DNA from: Trichaptum fuscoviolaceum
Taxonomy: Eukaryota; Basidiomycota; Agaricomycetes; Hymenochaetales; Trichaptaceae
Direction: 5' to 3'
Assembly (NCBI GenBank): GCA_910574455.1
Contig: CAJSYZ010000005.1
Location: forward strand, 7,192,001-7,256,000
Length of the DNA: 64,000 nt
Made by a program: the position numbers and the translations under genes. Positions 19,638-31,923 of this stretch are shown here, piece after piece (position 1 is the stretch's first letter; every line of letters starts with the position of its first letter). Below the pieces are notes generated by a model that worked only from the letters and a program-made list of their open reading frames with translations, had not been told where the DNA came from and searched no databases.

Positions 19638-22600
19638 ATGGACGACAAAAAAAAGAGGTCGAGCCTCAGAGACCGGTTTCGAGACTCTGCGAGCAACGGC
19701 AGCAACGACAGGCCTTCCAGAACGCGTCTGCGAATCCTTCAGGACGCCAAAACTCCAGGCAGCCCATTTTTCGTGTCGCAACAGCAACATATCGTCCCAA
19801 CTCTACTGCGACAACAAAATACATCCACAGTATTCGACGCGAACGCGGACACGACGACGACGACGACGACCCACGAGTTCTTACGAACCGATGCAGCCAA
19901 GAGACAACGACTCGATAGTGAAGAGGAGGAGGAGGAAGATGAGGAGTTGGACAATGTGGACACTGCTGAGGCAGAGGAGGAGCGACGTGACCAGGTAAGC
20001 CACTCTGCGAACGTACTGCAATCTACAAAACTGACAATTCTTAGACAGCACAATATCATCTGCTGCAGTTTCTGGCCATGCAGCGGGACATTCAAGATGC
20101 TATCCTGCATTATGAACGTCCTCCTGACATTGGTATCGCGTGTTCGTGCAATAGAGGCGGGCGTCGGCTATTCCGATGCCATGACTGTCCTCAGCACCCG
20201 CCTGTATGCGCGCCCTGTCTATTGGAGACTCATCCTTATGAGCCGCTTCACTGGGGCGAGGTGTGGACAGGTCAATGCTTCCGCAAGGTGGACCTGAGTA
20301 CCATAGGGAAGCGTATTTTCCTCGGGCATGGCGGTCTTCCTTGTCCGGTCGCTGCGGGCAATGCTGCGGGCAAGAAGTTGACTGCGATAGATACGAATGG
20401 GGTGCATGAAATTGTGGTCATGTTTTGCGAATGCTCGGACAATATGGGAGTCAACTCTCATGTCCTGCAGCTCATCCGAGGTCGGTTGTTCCCGTACATG
20501 ACTGTGAATCCCGAGACCGTGGTCACTTTCCGGTGCTTGAAGGATTTTCATGACCATACGAACGCATCGCGCAAGTCCGCTCACGACTTCATGAAGGCGG
20601 TATTGCGCATGACATCGGAGGACACGAGAATCAAGTATTCGGTGAGAATTTCATTTGTATTTGTATTTGTGCGCAAGTTGAATCTGACTTCACTGCATGT
20701 AGCACCTTTCGCAGCATTTCATTCGGCTTATGCGCCTATGGCGATTCCTGGCGGCGGAAAGGGAAAGCGGGCAGTTTATGGGCCTGGACGATCTGATGAC
20801 TTGCCGACCCCGCGGCTCGTTCGCAGACGTTTGTTTAGCATGTCCAGTGCCTAACGTGAACATGGCTGACGCGCAGTCGTCGAAATGGCCAATATCCAAC
20901 GTGTCAGATCGCCTTTATGCGAGGCTGCGAGGTCCGGATTCTCAAAAGTAAGCAATTAGATTCTGATATATACTATGTACTAACTTATGCGACAGACATC
21001 TGAGAACAATTTTCCTCGCAATGGACGGAAACTTCAAGCTTATCAATTTGGAGAAAAAGAACAACTTGAACGACCCTTCACTGTGGAACGGTCGAGGGTA
21101 TTTTAGAGCGCGTCAACCCATGGGAAGAACATATGAAGAAGCATTACAATATTAAAATTGAAGTGCGTCGTCCACTAATTCTAACTCTACATATACTGAT
21201 GTCTTTTCGTACACAGAAAGGGAAATGTCGAAAGTTTGCTGCCATCGAGAATTGGAATTCTCTGAAATATAAGGGCCAGGTAGTGACGGGGGTCATGATG
21301 GTATTTTGTCGACACGGACTCGTGCGTCCTGATAGCACAACGAACCTCGTTCGAGGGGAAAAGTGAGTGGTCCAATACCCGTCACGTTCATTGTAGACTA
21401 ATTGCTTCGAAGATTTGTGTGCGGTGACTATAGCTTATGCGGCGCTCTTCAAAATACGGATGACATTGAGGAAAGATGTCTTGCATATGACATTATGTGC
21501 ATGTACATCGTGAATCTCCGTCAGAGGTGGGCTATCCAATTCCCGGAGCGACCTCTACTTTCCTTGATGGACGTCATTGGCAAAATGCATGGACAGACCC
21601 ATGTCGACACGTGCCAGTATTGCCACAGTTTATATTACACTTGCGGGGTCGGAAGAACGGATGGCGAAGAGGCGGAGAGATTTTGGGCGGAGGCCAATCA
21701 AGTTGCGGGGAGCACAAAGCAAATGAATCCGGGGCATCGATGCAACACGTTGGACGATGTCATTAATGACTGGAATAAGACGAAGCTTCTACAACACGGT
21801 ATGTTATCGGTTACTATTTCAAGTACACTTTACTAACTGTTCTACACAAAGCTATGATGGTAGAGAAGAAGTACCCTCGCACTCGAAAGCGAGAAGAAAA
21901 CCTTGGATTGAAGTTCGATGCAACGGATGCAACACTTAGGACTCGTTACACGGATAAGGTGGTCGATGAATGGGTGAAACGGGGTACCGAATGGAATCGG
22001 ACTGCGTCTGGTGAAGTAGACAGCCCCTTCAAATCGCAGAACGCCAGGCACCCAAGCTCATATTTTCAGAAAATTTCCTCTAATAGAGGGTGATTGAATC
22101 ACTGATTCATTCAGTTGATTCATTCATTTATTCAGTCAGGAAGTTGAAAATAAGCAGTTAGAGGCTGTAAGTTCCTCACAGCAGAGCCCGATACCCAAAG
22201 ATGGATAACAATTGTTAGAGAAAGAAGAAAAAAACTATATATTTTAAGCTATACATTCAAAACTAAATTACTATCATTACAGGCTTCTCCTTGAGTGAAA
22301 GCATGTTCGAGTGCCTCATAACACCATCCAATAGTCTTCTAAGAGACGAAAGAAATGAGGGTCAGGTTTTTCAAAACACGCGGAACATCTGAGGGACATG
22401 CACCTTACAACACGCGATGAAAATGCAAGCGGCGATGACTGCGTCGAAGTTCTTTCCCTTTAGCAGCTTCTCTTCCTTTCAACGCTTGTACGGTTGTTTT
22501 GCGATGTCGCTGATTGTCTTGGGAGTAAGATTCGATCACACAAGCTCGAGATGTCGCGGAGGGCCTGTACGAGGTTTCGTTCCGAGTGCGACGCTTGTGC

Positions 22601-25600
22601 ACGAGAAGCGGCAAGCTGGCTCCTCATCTAACCGTACACTTTCACCGCGCTTCCGGCCTCCGTATGCTTGTCGCCTTTTCTTAGCATTGTTGCCAAATGT
22701 ACCGGATGTGCGGGGACGGGGTGGACGCGGCTCACGGGAAGCTCCTGCAGCCTTCATCGTCTCGATCGAGCATGTTCATGGGCTACAGTTGGGTCGGGCA
22801 CTTAAGCGCAGGCAAGGAACTTTGTATGGCACATGCGAGCTTGCTGTGCGTGCGCTCTGTATGCCCGTAGGACGAAGCGTCATGTGCCCGGAAATTGGCG
22901 CTTCTGCTTGCAGAATACCTGGCCGCCGTGGGACTAGATATGAGAGGTCGTTCATTCGTGAATTTAGCGCTGGCTTACCCTGTATACCGTTCTGGCAGTA
23001 GCTTTGCGAAAGCGCTTGCGACTGGCCATTTGATTGCGATAGCGAGGACATGCCTCGATGCTGAAGACGCGTTCACTGCGCAGCGTATTCAAATGCTTGA
23101 AGGATGTCGAAGATCTCTTTGCCCAGAAGAAGACTCAATAGAACTATCTGGCCACTGAGCTATACGGCTGTTTGATTGTCGTAACTGTTAAAAATAAATA
23201 TTAGCATTGCATGGACATGTAGGATAGGTGAAAGAGAAACTCACAGCAATTGCTGGTTACTCCACCGCCATCGAATAGTGTTTTCAACCCCGAGTTCGAT
23301 GCTCATGCTCTCAATTCTGATTACAGCCGCTTTTCCGCACAGAGTCTCATTGGTTGGGTCTGGGCCGACGTATGTTTCTTTGTCGAAAGGCTTCAATCAT
23401 CTGAGCGCAGAGAAACGTACCGCATTTCTGCTACGTGACAAGCGAGCAGTTGGCGAGGAGGCGGTCGTCGAGTATAACTTCATAGGGAGCATCGAAACCG
23501 ACTAAGTTGGGTTGAGAGGAAGGAGGAATCAAAGAAAGCAGAAAGTGACGGACGCGTTTTGTGTTGTGTTCAATAACTCAGAGTGGCGCGTGTGGTACCC
23601 GGCGGCCGTCACCGTCACGAAAGTCACGCGTTCAAGTTGTGGCGGCAGTGACGCGACAACCCGCATTGACTGCCTTTCATCTCATCCCTGTCGCTCGTTC
23701 TCTTCCATGAGCGAAAACACAATGCTGGGCACTCCCGGCATACATCGCGAAGGTATGTCTTCTCCTCTAATTTGCGGTCTTATGGTGATAACAGCCTCAA
23801 CCCCTGCATATCACGAAGAAGCTCGTTCAGGCTGTATCAGTGATTCCACATCCAAATCTATACACGCGGTGTAGCCTCTACTCGACAGTCTCCTTCTTCC
23901 AAGTTATGTACAACAACTCATCGACAGTTGTCGACCTCGGTGCTCGTCTCGAAGAAGGGAGCTCGATGAGCCACTAAAGCCTGAGCTAAGGAGGAGAGTT
24001 AAGTCTCATCCATGTTTGCCATCAAGATTACTATCTTCTAGTGAGCAATGTCTACCCCATAATGACGCGACCCATCTGCTCATGTCTTGCGGCACATAGG
24101 ACCTCTACAGAGGGAGGGTGGAAAGAACGCACCGAAGTCATTGTAGAGACAACTTGTCCGAATACCCTCACCTCTGCAATCCCCATTACTCAACGAACCA
24201 GCCTCACCACGTTTAGAGTCGTTGCACGAATATTCACCGAGTGTGTCGAGTAGCAAGTCCGAAGTAGTACCCTCCGCTGCCGGGACAAGGGACTGGCTGT
24301 CAGTTGGAAAGGGTAAATCGTCGAAGCAGACACTATGGAAGGAGTGAGTCGTTCCTTGATGCTTGTGGAACCCGCTGATTTGTGCTACCAGATACACCAG
24401 CCATGATGGAATGGGAACGGATATCAGACCAGCTGGCGCTGCTGAACAAGGTGAGCCTTCGTCTTTCTGCCTGCGAGACACTGCACGTCGCGTTGCGCAC
24501 TGGCAGGCTCAGGGCTTGGACGTGATGAGCTTACGCTATTATCGAATAATAGACACTCGACGCCCTACCCTCCTATCTCCACCCCTTTCAACGGAGCCAT
24601 ACCACCTCCAAATGTGCTCAATAAGATCTCCCGCACCATTATTCGCACAAAGGACCCATTTGAATGACCACACCCTGTTTGCTCAACACGCGTGAAGCTC
24701 CTCAATCAGGCTCGGAGCTGCGGAATAAAACATTTTATTTGCTGTAATTGTATTTATAAGTGTAAAAATAGCTTCAACTAATATAATATAAATTGATATA
24801 ACAATGGCTCTATTGTGTAATGCAACTAACTTAATAGTATATGATTCAATCAACTGATTGGATCAGTGATTCAATCATTTGATTCAATCACCCTCTATTA
24901 GAGGCAATTTTCTGAAAATATGGGCTTAAGTGATTGAGAACGCAGGTACGCGTACTACTGACTATTATATGACCATTAACTAATAAACATGAAGCCCTCT
25001 CTCTCGAAGACCAGTTAAACGCAATGACGATCTCTTTGGTAGATCAAAGTCCGGATGGTTTTGATGAAGAGGCCAGTCGTATGCCACTTATAATTGCGGC
25101 AGGCATAAAGCTACAACAAAGACAGTAAGTTTCTTGTATTCTCATTTGTGCTTCATACTCAATCTTGATTGCGTAGACGCATTATGAAAGGAAATGTGAC
25201 CTTTTTGTCTGACGACATTCCGGTATCAGCCTCTTCATTACGCCACGACATCTTGAAATGGCGAGCGCACTTATATGATATCTGTCCTGGTCTTCAATCT
25301 TATCTCGACGAAGAGGAAGTAGCAGATGCTGTCGAAGACATCCGATTACGCCTGCCTTCGGACTTCAAGACAGAGGACCGCCTCAAGTACGCGCTTGAAC
25401 ATCACGCCGCGACAGAACTGAAGCTCAGACAGGGCGAGGCCTTCGATGTCATAGGGAACTTGCGCACGGCCCTTAGGCTTATGGCGCAGCATAACCATAA
25501 GGCGAAGAAGCATGGTGGCATTCGATCTACGAAGACTCGTACTGGGAAGGCTTACTCGGAGGCGCGGAAAATGAAGCTGTTCTGGAAGAGCGAGTACGAC

Positions 25601-26261
25601 ACAGTCTATAGTGCCATGCTATGTCTGGGTCTGCAGTCTTCGGCTGACACGTTTCGACAACTCACCGAGGAAGATATGTATCGACCAGATAATTTGGAGC
25701 CTGCAGAATTTTGTGCGAAGGAAATTGGGTGGATTTGGACCGTGTCTGGAAGCGGGGGGACTTCTTCGAATTCCTCGATTCTTCAATGGGAGAAAGAAGG
25801 TGAGAAGGTTTTATTAGTCGTATAGATTACAAGCCTTTCTAATAACCCCTGTAGACGATCGTGTGCAATGGTATCGACAATGGGCTGCACGCGATCGATG
25901 GAGAGAGGAGGTTGACCTGTTGGAAGAGGAACTTAAGAGACTTGTGCGAGGGTTCTGTGCCTTCGCCAGGGCTTGGAATACGTTGTCAGAAAAACGGCAG
26001 CCCTGGACGGGAATCCCGGCAGAGCATCTTTTGCGGCCAGCAAGGAAATCTCGTACAGGATTGCATGCTATGATGCGTGGGCCATACATGAAGGTCTTGG
26101 ACTGACGTGGAACGCCAATGAGACACCAGAGGTTAAAGAACCGCAGGTAAGTTTTTTTTTCGTGTCTAAACTTCAATATTTAATCCGCTTCTTTGCAGAA
26201 TATGTATCGTATACTTGCATCGAACACTCAAGCTGCTGCAGATACATCTACCGCGGCTTGA
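19638..26261 (+). pseudogene. CxC2-type KDZ transposase gene, split by an insertion and frameshifted
   Basis: KDZ (Kyakuja-Dileera-Zisupton) transposases are DDE-type enzymes expanded in mushrooms. Exons: 19638-19994, 20045-20641, 20703-20947, 20996-21162, 21217-21362, 21413-21798, 21852-22044 [insertion] 24944-24945, 24995-25124, 25177-25799, 25855-26146, 26199-26261. Exon 2 encodes the CxC2 cysteine cluster (C-S-C...F-R-C-H-D-C...V-C-A-P-C). Later exons carry the KDZ core (M-D-G-N-F-K-L; C-G-V-G-R-T-D-G-E-E-A-E-R-F-W-A). The C-terminal half has charged helices (E-E-E-V-A-D-A-V-E-D-I-R-L). Damage: one frame change near 21104 (between G-R-G-Y-F and E-R-V-N-P-W), another near 26066 (A-M-M to A-Y-D-A-W), and the 2.9-kb insertion. 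All other intron phases close, so it decayed recently. Confidence 0.88.
22045..24936. mobile_element. 2.9-kb TIR element (hAT-like) inserted in the KDZ gene
   Basis: Both ends are bounded by AGAACGC (22038-22044 and 24937-24943), the split KDZ sequence. Aligned termini CAGGCACCCAAGC (left) and CAATCACTTAAGC (right, reverse complement) continue into about 40 bp of near-identical TIR (CATATTTTCAGAAAATT; CTCTAATAGAGGGTGATTG), then degenerate TGATTGAATCA repeats. Seven identical bases (7/8 if the preceding base is counted) and a CA start fit the hAT or Zisupton pattern; no transposase is encoded. Its interior has exon-like pieces: about 22890-23158, 23707-23750 followed by a GT-AG gap to 23793, and 24180-24660, where the frame M-M-E-W-E-R-I-S-D-Q-L-A-L-L-N-K continues across a GT-AG gap. 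This suggests captured host gene fragments, which I cannot identify. Confidence 0.8.
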
Positions 26262-26266
26262 GTGTC

Positions 26267-26468
26267 TGATGCACCTGGTATCCGATGCATCTAGCATACG
26301 ATTCCGTTGGTATCTGTTGCATCTAGCATACGATTCCGTTGGTATCCGTTGCACCTGGTATCCGATTCACTTGGTATACGATGCACCTGGATTCACTTGG
26401 TATACGATGCACTTGGTATACGATTCACCTGGTATCCGATTCACTTGGTATACGATGCACTTGGTATC
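26267..26468 (+). repeat. 16-bp minisatellite just 3' of the KDZ gene
   Basis: About 13 units of 16 bp (CGATGCACTTGGTATA and variants with TTC/TGC and TATC/TATA alternation), one of them shortened. It begins 5 bases after the KDZ stop codon, so it may be a subterminal repeat of that element. Confidence 0.9.
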
Positions 26469-26759
26469 GAACTCATCTCATGGTCAATGATGAGCTTCGA
26501 CATCACTTGTAAGTATCTAGTCTTATTCTTTTCCAAGTCCATATGCTTGTTTCCTTACAAGTGTCCGATACAAGTTAGATACCCGCTGCAAGTCGAGCAT
26601 GTCCTCTGTCTCATATTTTCGTGAGTCCCTGGTCTGTATCTTACTGTACTATTACTGAATCAAGTACGACTTATAGTTATCTTTATGCAATAACTCTCTA
26701 TTTGGACATATAACGTTCGTGCCTCTAATGACATTGTTGTTAACTTAAGCTAATAGTAA
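26469..26759. other. No gene seen
   Basis: AT-rich spacer between the minisatellite and the SEC27 relic. No ORF, TIR or repeat was recognised. Confidence 0.5.
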
Positions 26760-27123
26760 TTATATAGCGCTGTCTGAGCCAGCTTGTCCCCGCCACGAAT
26801 GGAAAGCCTTGATTATATCAATCCTGCACACAATCTCACCAGTCCCAGAAGACGACGAAACCGCTTTCACGAGCACCTCAGCATGCCATGCTTGAACTGG
26901 CCACCCCTTTGTTGCTAGACTGCTCCTTTCCTTGAAGTTCATGTACACCCGCTCATTCGTCTGCCCCTCCAACACAGCGTACACATTTGAGTCTGTAGCC
27001 CATGCAAAGGAAGAGCTGTTGCCGAACACCTTGTTTGGCCGGGCCAGCGCAGTGACTCTCTGTCTCCGACCACCACGGAGATGAAGCGCCCGTTGGGAGA
27101 GTGTTAAAGGACATTGGGAAAAT

Positions 27124-29436
27124 CACCTTAGGCAACGGATTTCAGGGTCCAATAGGGCCTCTTAGGGGTAGTTCTTTTTGCAAAAGAATAGACCTAACCA
27201 TATGAAAGCTCCTGATGTTTGTCCCCCTATTTACCCAAAGAAGTTCGTGAGACTTCGGTAGAATCCCAAAACATTCGCGATGTTTGGCATTCAAGTTGCC
27301 GATGTTCACGAGACCTTCGTGAACATCCGAAGCCACACGATCTTCGGGTAACATGGTACAAAATATGTAGTATATATGCACAAAATAAATACACTTACAA
27401 TAACATAAAAAATGGTAGCTAAATGCTATATTTTATGAGAGGAACATCTGCGAGAACATCTGCAGAACATCTGCAAATAACTGCGATGTTCGGCATTGCC
27501 GATGTTCGTGTATACACCAGAGAAGATTGTGAGACTGTCCAAGACCTTCGGCTAGTTGCCGCGAACATCCAAAGCCACACAATTTTCGACAGTAAGGTAG
27601 CAGACCTTCTTGGTACAAAGTACATATAGCTCCCTTCCCATTGCGAAAAATCCGAAGTGATTTGAAGCGGAAATGAATAAATTATGATTTTGTCCGAATT
27701 ATCGGAATGTCACGGTATGTCTCAATGAGACTCCAATTCGGACATCAATAACTCCGTCAATTTGTTGCTTACAGTCTTTCCCATAAACCTTGACCCCCCC
27801 CCCCCCCTCAAAATCGAAAGTTTTTTTTGTGCGTCATGTGCGTCACGTGCATGCGCACCTGCCAGTGCCTGAAACATTGCGCGCAAGATGAGTGCACACA
27901 AGTTCAGACCTTCGTGCACCACAAAGTTGTGGCTTTGGTAGATAGGTTTGCTGATATTTTCCGTTAGAAATTGCTTTCATTTCTTGTTGGAATAAGCAAT
28001 GGTAGACTGTTGTCATTTCTCTCGTTTTTTTTGCTTAAAAAATTACACATTTTACTCAAAAATGAGGAAAAAAAGATTTTTTATGCAAAGCATTGTTATT
28101 ACATCTAGGTCATCAATAATATGATGATGTGTTATGGTAGAAATGACATAGAATGTCAGCGACATTGCATTGCCAGTGCGCAAAATTGAAGTGCTGAACA
28201 AGTGCGCGCTCGTCAACACACATACGTGGCGGTGCACATGATGCACGTGACACGCAAAAAAAACTTTCCATTTTGAGGGGGGGTCAAGGTTTATGGGAAA
28301 GACTGTAAAAATCTGAAACTTAAATCGACAGAAACTTATAATCAAGACCTTTCCGTGTATATATTTAACTTTTGAATGCGACAATTAGTTCTTGAGTTAC
28401 AGAGGAAACAATCAAAAAGTCTAAAATATTGAACTTTGTGTTACGGTATATATGCATAAAACAAATACACTTACAAGGACCCTTGTAAAATATAAGTAGT
28501 CATGCTGTACAAGCACAGAAATAAACAAGTAGTATTCAACCTCCATAAGTAATATACTTGAAACTACTACTTGCCAAGTTGCAAGGATGGATACTCCGGG
28601 CCTTTGGTGCAGGCCCGAGAAGTACACATGAAAGTATTGTTTGATGCACTTAATTCAATATCAAGCCTGGTAGTGGCTCATCCAATGCCATAGGGCATAG
28701 TAATGTAGTTAGAGAAGGACTGAATAATTATTTCTTATGTTACTTACTGAGGGGTGGGGGCTTTTGGTAGAGAAGCTCTGTTCTGGACTCTAAGTCAGTC
28801 AGATCCAGTATGTATTGTTTCACATACATACATTCCTCCTCTATTCAAGATTCTGAGTATTACAAGAGCAATTTACTTATTGAAACTAGTAGTGTATTAC
28901 ATGTGTAGTCACCTATTAGGGTCTGAATAGAACAAGACAATGCAATGGGGGGAGAAATAGTTAGTTGTATGCGGTAGATAAGTAAATGGATTATGCAAAC
29001 GGACGGTATACTCTTATACGTGCTGTGATTGGCCAGCCCACTGAGGCAAAACCCGAGGTCGCAATATCGATGTTCTGCAGATGTTCTGCAGATGTTCTGC
29101 AGATATTCGCAGATGTTCTTCTCATAAAATATAGCATTTAGCTACCATTTTTTATGTTATTGTAAGTGTATTTATTTTGTGCATATATACTATATATTTT
29201 GTACCATTTTACCCGAAGATCGTGTGGCTTCGGATGTTCACGAAGGTCTCGCGAACATCGGCAACCTGAATGCCAAACATCGCGAATGTTTTGGGATTCT
29301 ACCGAAGTCTCACGAACTTCTTTGGGTAAATAGGGGGACAAACATCAGGAGCTTTCATATGGTTAGGTCTATTCTTTTGCAAAAAGAACTACCCCTAAGA
29401 GGCCCTATTGGACCCTGAAATCCGTTGCCTAAGGTG
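27124..29436. mobile_element. 2.3-kb TIR element with 8-bp target duplication (hAT-like, non-autonomous)
   Basis: Flanked on both sides by GGGAAAAT (27116-27123 and 29437-29444). The terminal inverted repeats begin CACCTTAGGCAACGG and stay nearly identical for about 340 bp (27124-~27465 and ~29095-29436) with a handful of substitutions. An 8-bp duplication fits hAT-type integration. No transposase ORF is present; the mirrored 79-codon ORFs are the TIRs read outward. It interrupts the SEC27 relic and itself carries a younger element at 27772-28305. Confidence 0.9.
27772..28305. mobile_element. 534-bp nested mariner/pogo-type MITE (TA target)
   Basis: Termini CAGTCTTTCCCATAAACCTT on the left and the reverse complement on the right, both followed by a C or G homopolymer and then CTCAAAAT. 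TA dinucleotides flank both sides (27770-27771, 28306-28307). The CAGT start and TA target match the Tc1/mariner-pogo pattern. It sits inside the 2.3-kb TIR element. Confidence 0.8.
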
Positions 29437-29469
29437 GGGAAAATCTCCGCCGTACTGAGTTCTCGCACA

Positions 29470-29838
29470 CATCAGGGAATCTTCTTTTTTGCTTACGGCT
29501 ACTTAAAGTTATTTAAACAGTCTGATATTTTTGGAAGCCCTGGAAAGTAAAACATTACTGATTTACTGATTTCAGGCATATGGTTTCATTATTCAGGAAG
29601 GGCCTTACTGAAATCAGTGTCGTCAACTTAAATCAGTGCTCTCAGTGCTCTCAGTGCTTCAGCAATCAGACATTCAGGTTATTTAAATCAGTGTATAAGA
29701 AAGTCATAAGGACAAAGTAAGTACAATTATAAGTGATATAAAAAGATAAAATACACATGATCAAAATGGTTCGTCATGTGAAGGAATCAAAGGAAAGTTG
29801 GTACCAAACAAATAAGGAGGCAAAGCAGTGAACTTTCC
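29470..29838. repeat. Dispersed repeat, copy 1, and spacer to CLF1-like relic
   Basis: From CATCAGGGAATCTTCTTTTT at 29470 the sequence matches 46312-46500 in the same orientation (ACTGATTTACTGATTTCAGG; GGTTTCATTATTCAGGAAGG) for about 180 bp, then both degenerate into CAGT/TTCAG-rich tails. It abuts the broken end of the SEC27 relic. No coding potential; class unknown. Confidence 0.75.
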
Positions 29839-31923
29839 TCACACAGCTCGAGGCTCCCGCTCATCGACCATCCCCCACATGCGGCTGACAATGGCCTGAA
29901 CCTTCGAGACATCCGCAGGTGTTCCGTTCTTCTGCTCGAAGTCTCTCCATGCCTCTAGCAGAACAACGCGCTGCACACAAATCAGCCACCTTCAAGAATG
30001 TCAAATAAGCGGGCACATACCTCTTCTTTAAGGCCCCTGTTCTTCAGATCCTTGTATGACCTCTCGAACACCTGGCGAGCCAGGTTCAAATCGCCCTCCA
30101 CCATCTTCTCCTCGGCCTCGTCCTCATTGTCCTTGTCCTCCCTCGACGCCTGATTGTTAGGAATCGGGCTCGCTTCAAGTTCTGCGTACGCGCGCCAGAC
30201 CTTGACGTAGCCACTCAAGCGCACCAGGCGCTCATACAGATCCCTCGTATGCTGTCGCTTGCTCTGCTCAAAATCGAAGTCAATGTACGCCTTCCAGAGG
30301 TTTTCGGGGTACGACAGCGGCTGCTGCGATGTGCCGAGTTCGAATATGGCTCGCGCTCGTGAGTAGTCCGCGAGCGCCGCCTCGATCTGGGCGACTTGGA
30401 TCCAGGCCAAGGAGTTCGTTGAATCGTATTCGATGTACTCTATAATGAGCGTCCGCACACGGTCAAACTCTCGAAGCTGAAAGACAAAGTCAATAAACCA
30501 TGCAAATGATAAGAGCAATTGTAGTTACTTCGAGCTCAAGTAGGATATAGCCTTTAAAGAGCTTTTCCTTAGGACACATGCCGATTGCAGCACCGAGCAA
30601 TTTGCGTGCTGCGGGTAGATCAAGTCGCCGAAAGTTCGCAAACATGAGCCACAGCTTCGCAAACGTGAATTGCTTGTGGGGGACCACTTGTAACGCTGTT
30701 CGGTATACTCGCCGTGTCCAATCATAATCCTGCGTGGGCGGTTGTTAGCACTTGAAAAAGAGACATGAAAGAAACACCGGACTTTGGTATCCACTTCTTC
30801 AAACAATGCGTAGTCTAGCCACAGAAAGATGTATTGCCTCCAGTGACGTTTCAAGTCACCGGGGCGTATTTGCGCAACAGCTCGCTCGTAGACTTCACGA
30901 ACCCGGTATATCGCGCTTTCAATCTTGTCCTCAGACGCGTCTTCCTCCCGAAGTGACCTCAGTGAGTCTTCTTCCAAGCGAGCATAGTCAAACCATACGT
31001 CGTAATTTCGACCGTCGTGCGCAAGTTCTTCCTCACACTGGCGTCGTACTCCTTCAATCGTGTTTCCATCCTTCTCGATTTGTTCCGCATCATCACCAAA
31101 GAACTCCAGTGCCATCTGGAACACCTCACGAACCTAGGCCCGATTCGCCCCTCCTCAAACTTCGCCCACTTGACCCAGATGTGGGGTCCAGGTCGAACAG
31201 CAACCCACCGCTCGTAGATCGCACTCGCGCAATCAGGTTCTTGGTACCGCTCTTCGAGCTTGATGTACGCCCGCCATGCCTTGTCCTCTGGCTCCCACTG
31301 CACCCATCGCTCAAACACTTGACGCGCGCCAGCGACGTTTCCGAGCGGTTCCTTCAGATGCACGTATTTGTACCAGAGTTGGTCGATGCGCCGCAACAAA
31401 GTCACTGCCCGGTCAATCAGTTTGCGTGCGTGCTGGATGTTTCGCCCCTTCAGTTCCATCTCCGTGTAGGATAGCCAGAGTTGGACACTTCGTGGGTCTA
31501 CATCGAGAGCGCGCTCATGTACCGAGCGCGGACGTTCGTATTCGCCTGGACTCGCCTACGTTGAGTTTCAGTCGTAACTCCAGTCATTTTGATAGTGTAC
31601 GTACCTCCCAACTAACGTAGGATTTCCATTCTTTCCTGTTTCAAGTCAGCACCTGAAAGATAAACCCAAGCATGAAAACATACAAGTTTCCCCTCGTCCG
31701 CCGAATCCTCTCCTCGAACTCCTTACGCTTCCGGCCTCGGTATTCATAGTGTCCCTCAAAGTCTTCAATGCGTTGTTTTGGCGCGTGAAAAGCTGTTTCC
31801 TGGCGCTCTTGTGGTTCCCGATGCAGTTGTTCTGCTGTAATCTACTTGAGCTTAAGCATCATCCTTGAATAAGAGTGATTGGGTACATACTTGTATCGCC
31901 GCGGGTGCACGCAATGTTTTACA
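29839..31923 (-). pseudogene. CLF1: CLF1/crooked-neck (HAT-repeat splicing factor) gene relic
   Basis: Clf1 is a scaffold of the spliceosomal NineTeen complex built from HAT repeats. From 31923: R-A-P-A-A-I-Q, intron (31890-31842), I-T-A-E-Q-L...[10 protein letters not shown]...[16 protein letters not shown], then K-E-W-K-S-Y-V-S-W-E and [22 protein letters not shown], followed by further HAT repeats to the C-terminal R-M-W-G-M-V-D-E-R-E at 29839. Damage: no ATG before the first block, a frame change with a stop near 31133 (K-F-E-E to V-R-E-V-F-Q-M), loss of roughly 55 residues after E-Q-I-E-K (about 31070), and a two-residue loss in F-A-N-F-R-R-L-D. Introns are retained, so this is a DNA-level duplicate rather than a retrocopy. 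Confidence 0.82.

Larger units (their letters stand above)
26760..29469 (-). pseudogene. SEC27: SEC27 (beta'-COP, coatomer) gene relic, split by a transposon
   Basis: Beta'-COP is a WD-repeat subunit of the COPI vesicle coat. The minus strand at 29469-29437 encodes R-E-L-S-T-A-E-I-F-P. After the inserted element (27124-29436) it resumes as F-P-N-V-L-stop-H-S-P-N-G-R-F-I-S-V-V (about 27120-27060), then F-G-N-S-S-S-F-A-W-A-T-D-S-N-V-Y-A-V-L-E and N-F-K-E-R, then G-E-I-V-C-R-I-D-I, to a stop at 26760. This is the family's block order after the propeller (E-I-x-P-x-x-L-Q-H-x-P-N-G-R-F; F-A-W; N-F-K-E; R-R-I-E/D). The expected Gln before H-S-P-N-G-R-F is a TAA stop, at least one frame change lies near 27030, and both ends are missing, so it is dead. 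The identification is from remembered family motifs only. Confidence 0.72.

Noticed and set aside
22417..23158. 194- and 87-codon overlapping ORFs as real genes of the inserted element
   Set aside because: Overlapping frames, no splice model that closes and no recognised domain; kept only as possible captured fragments.
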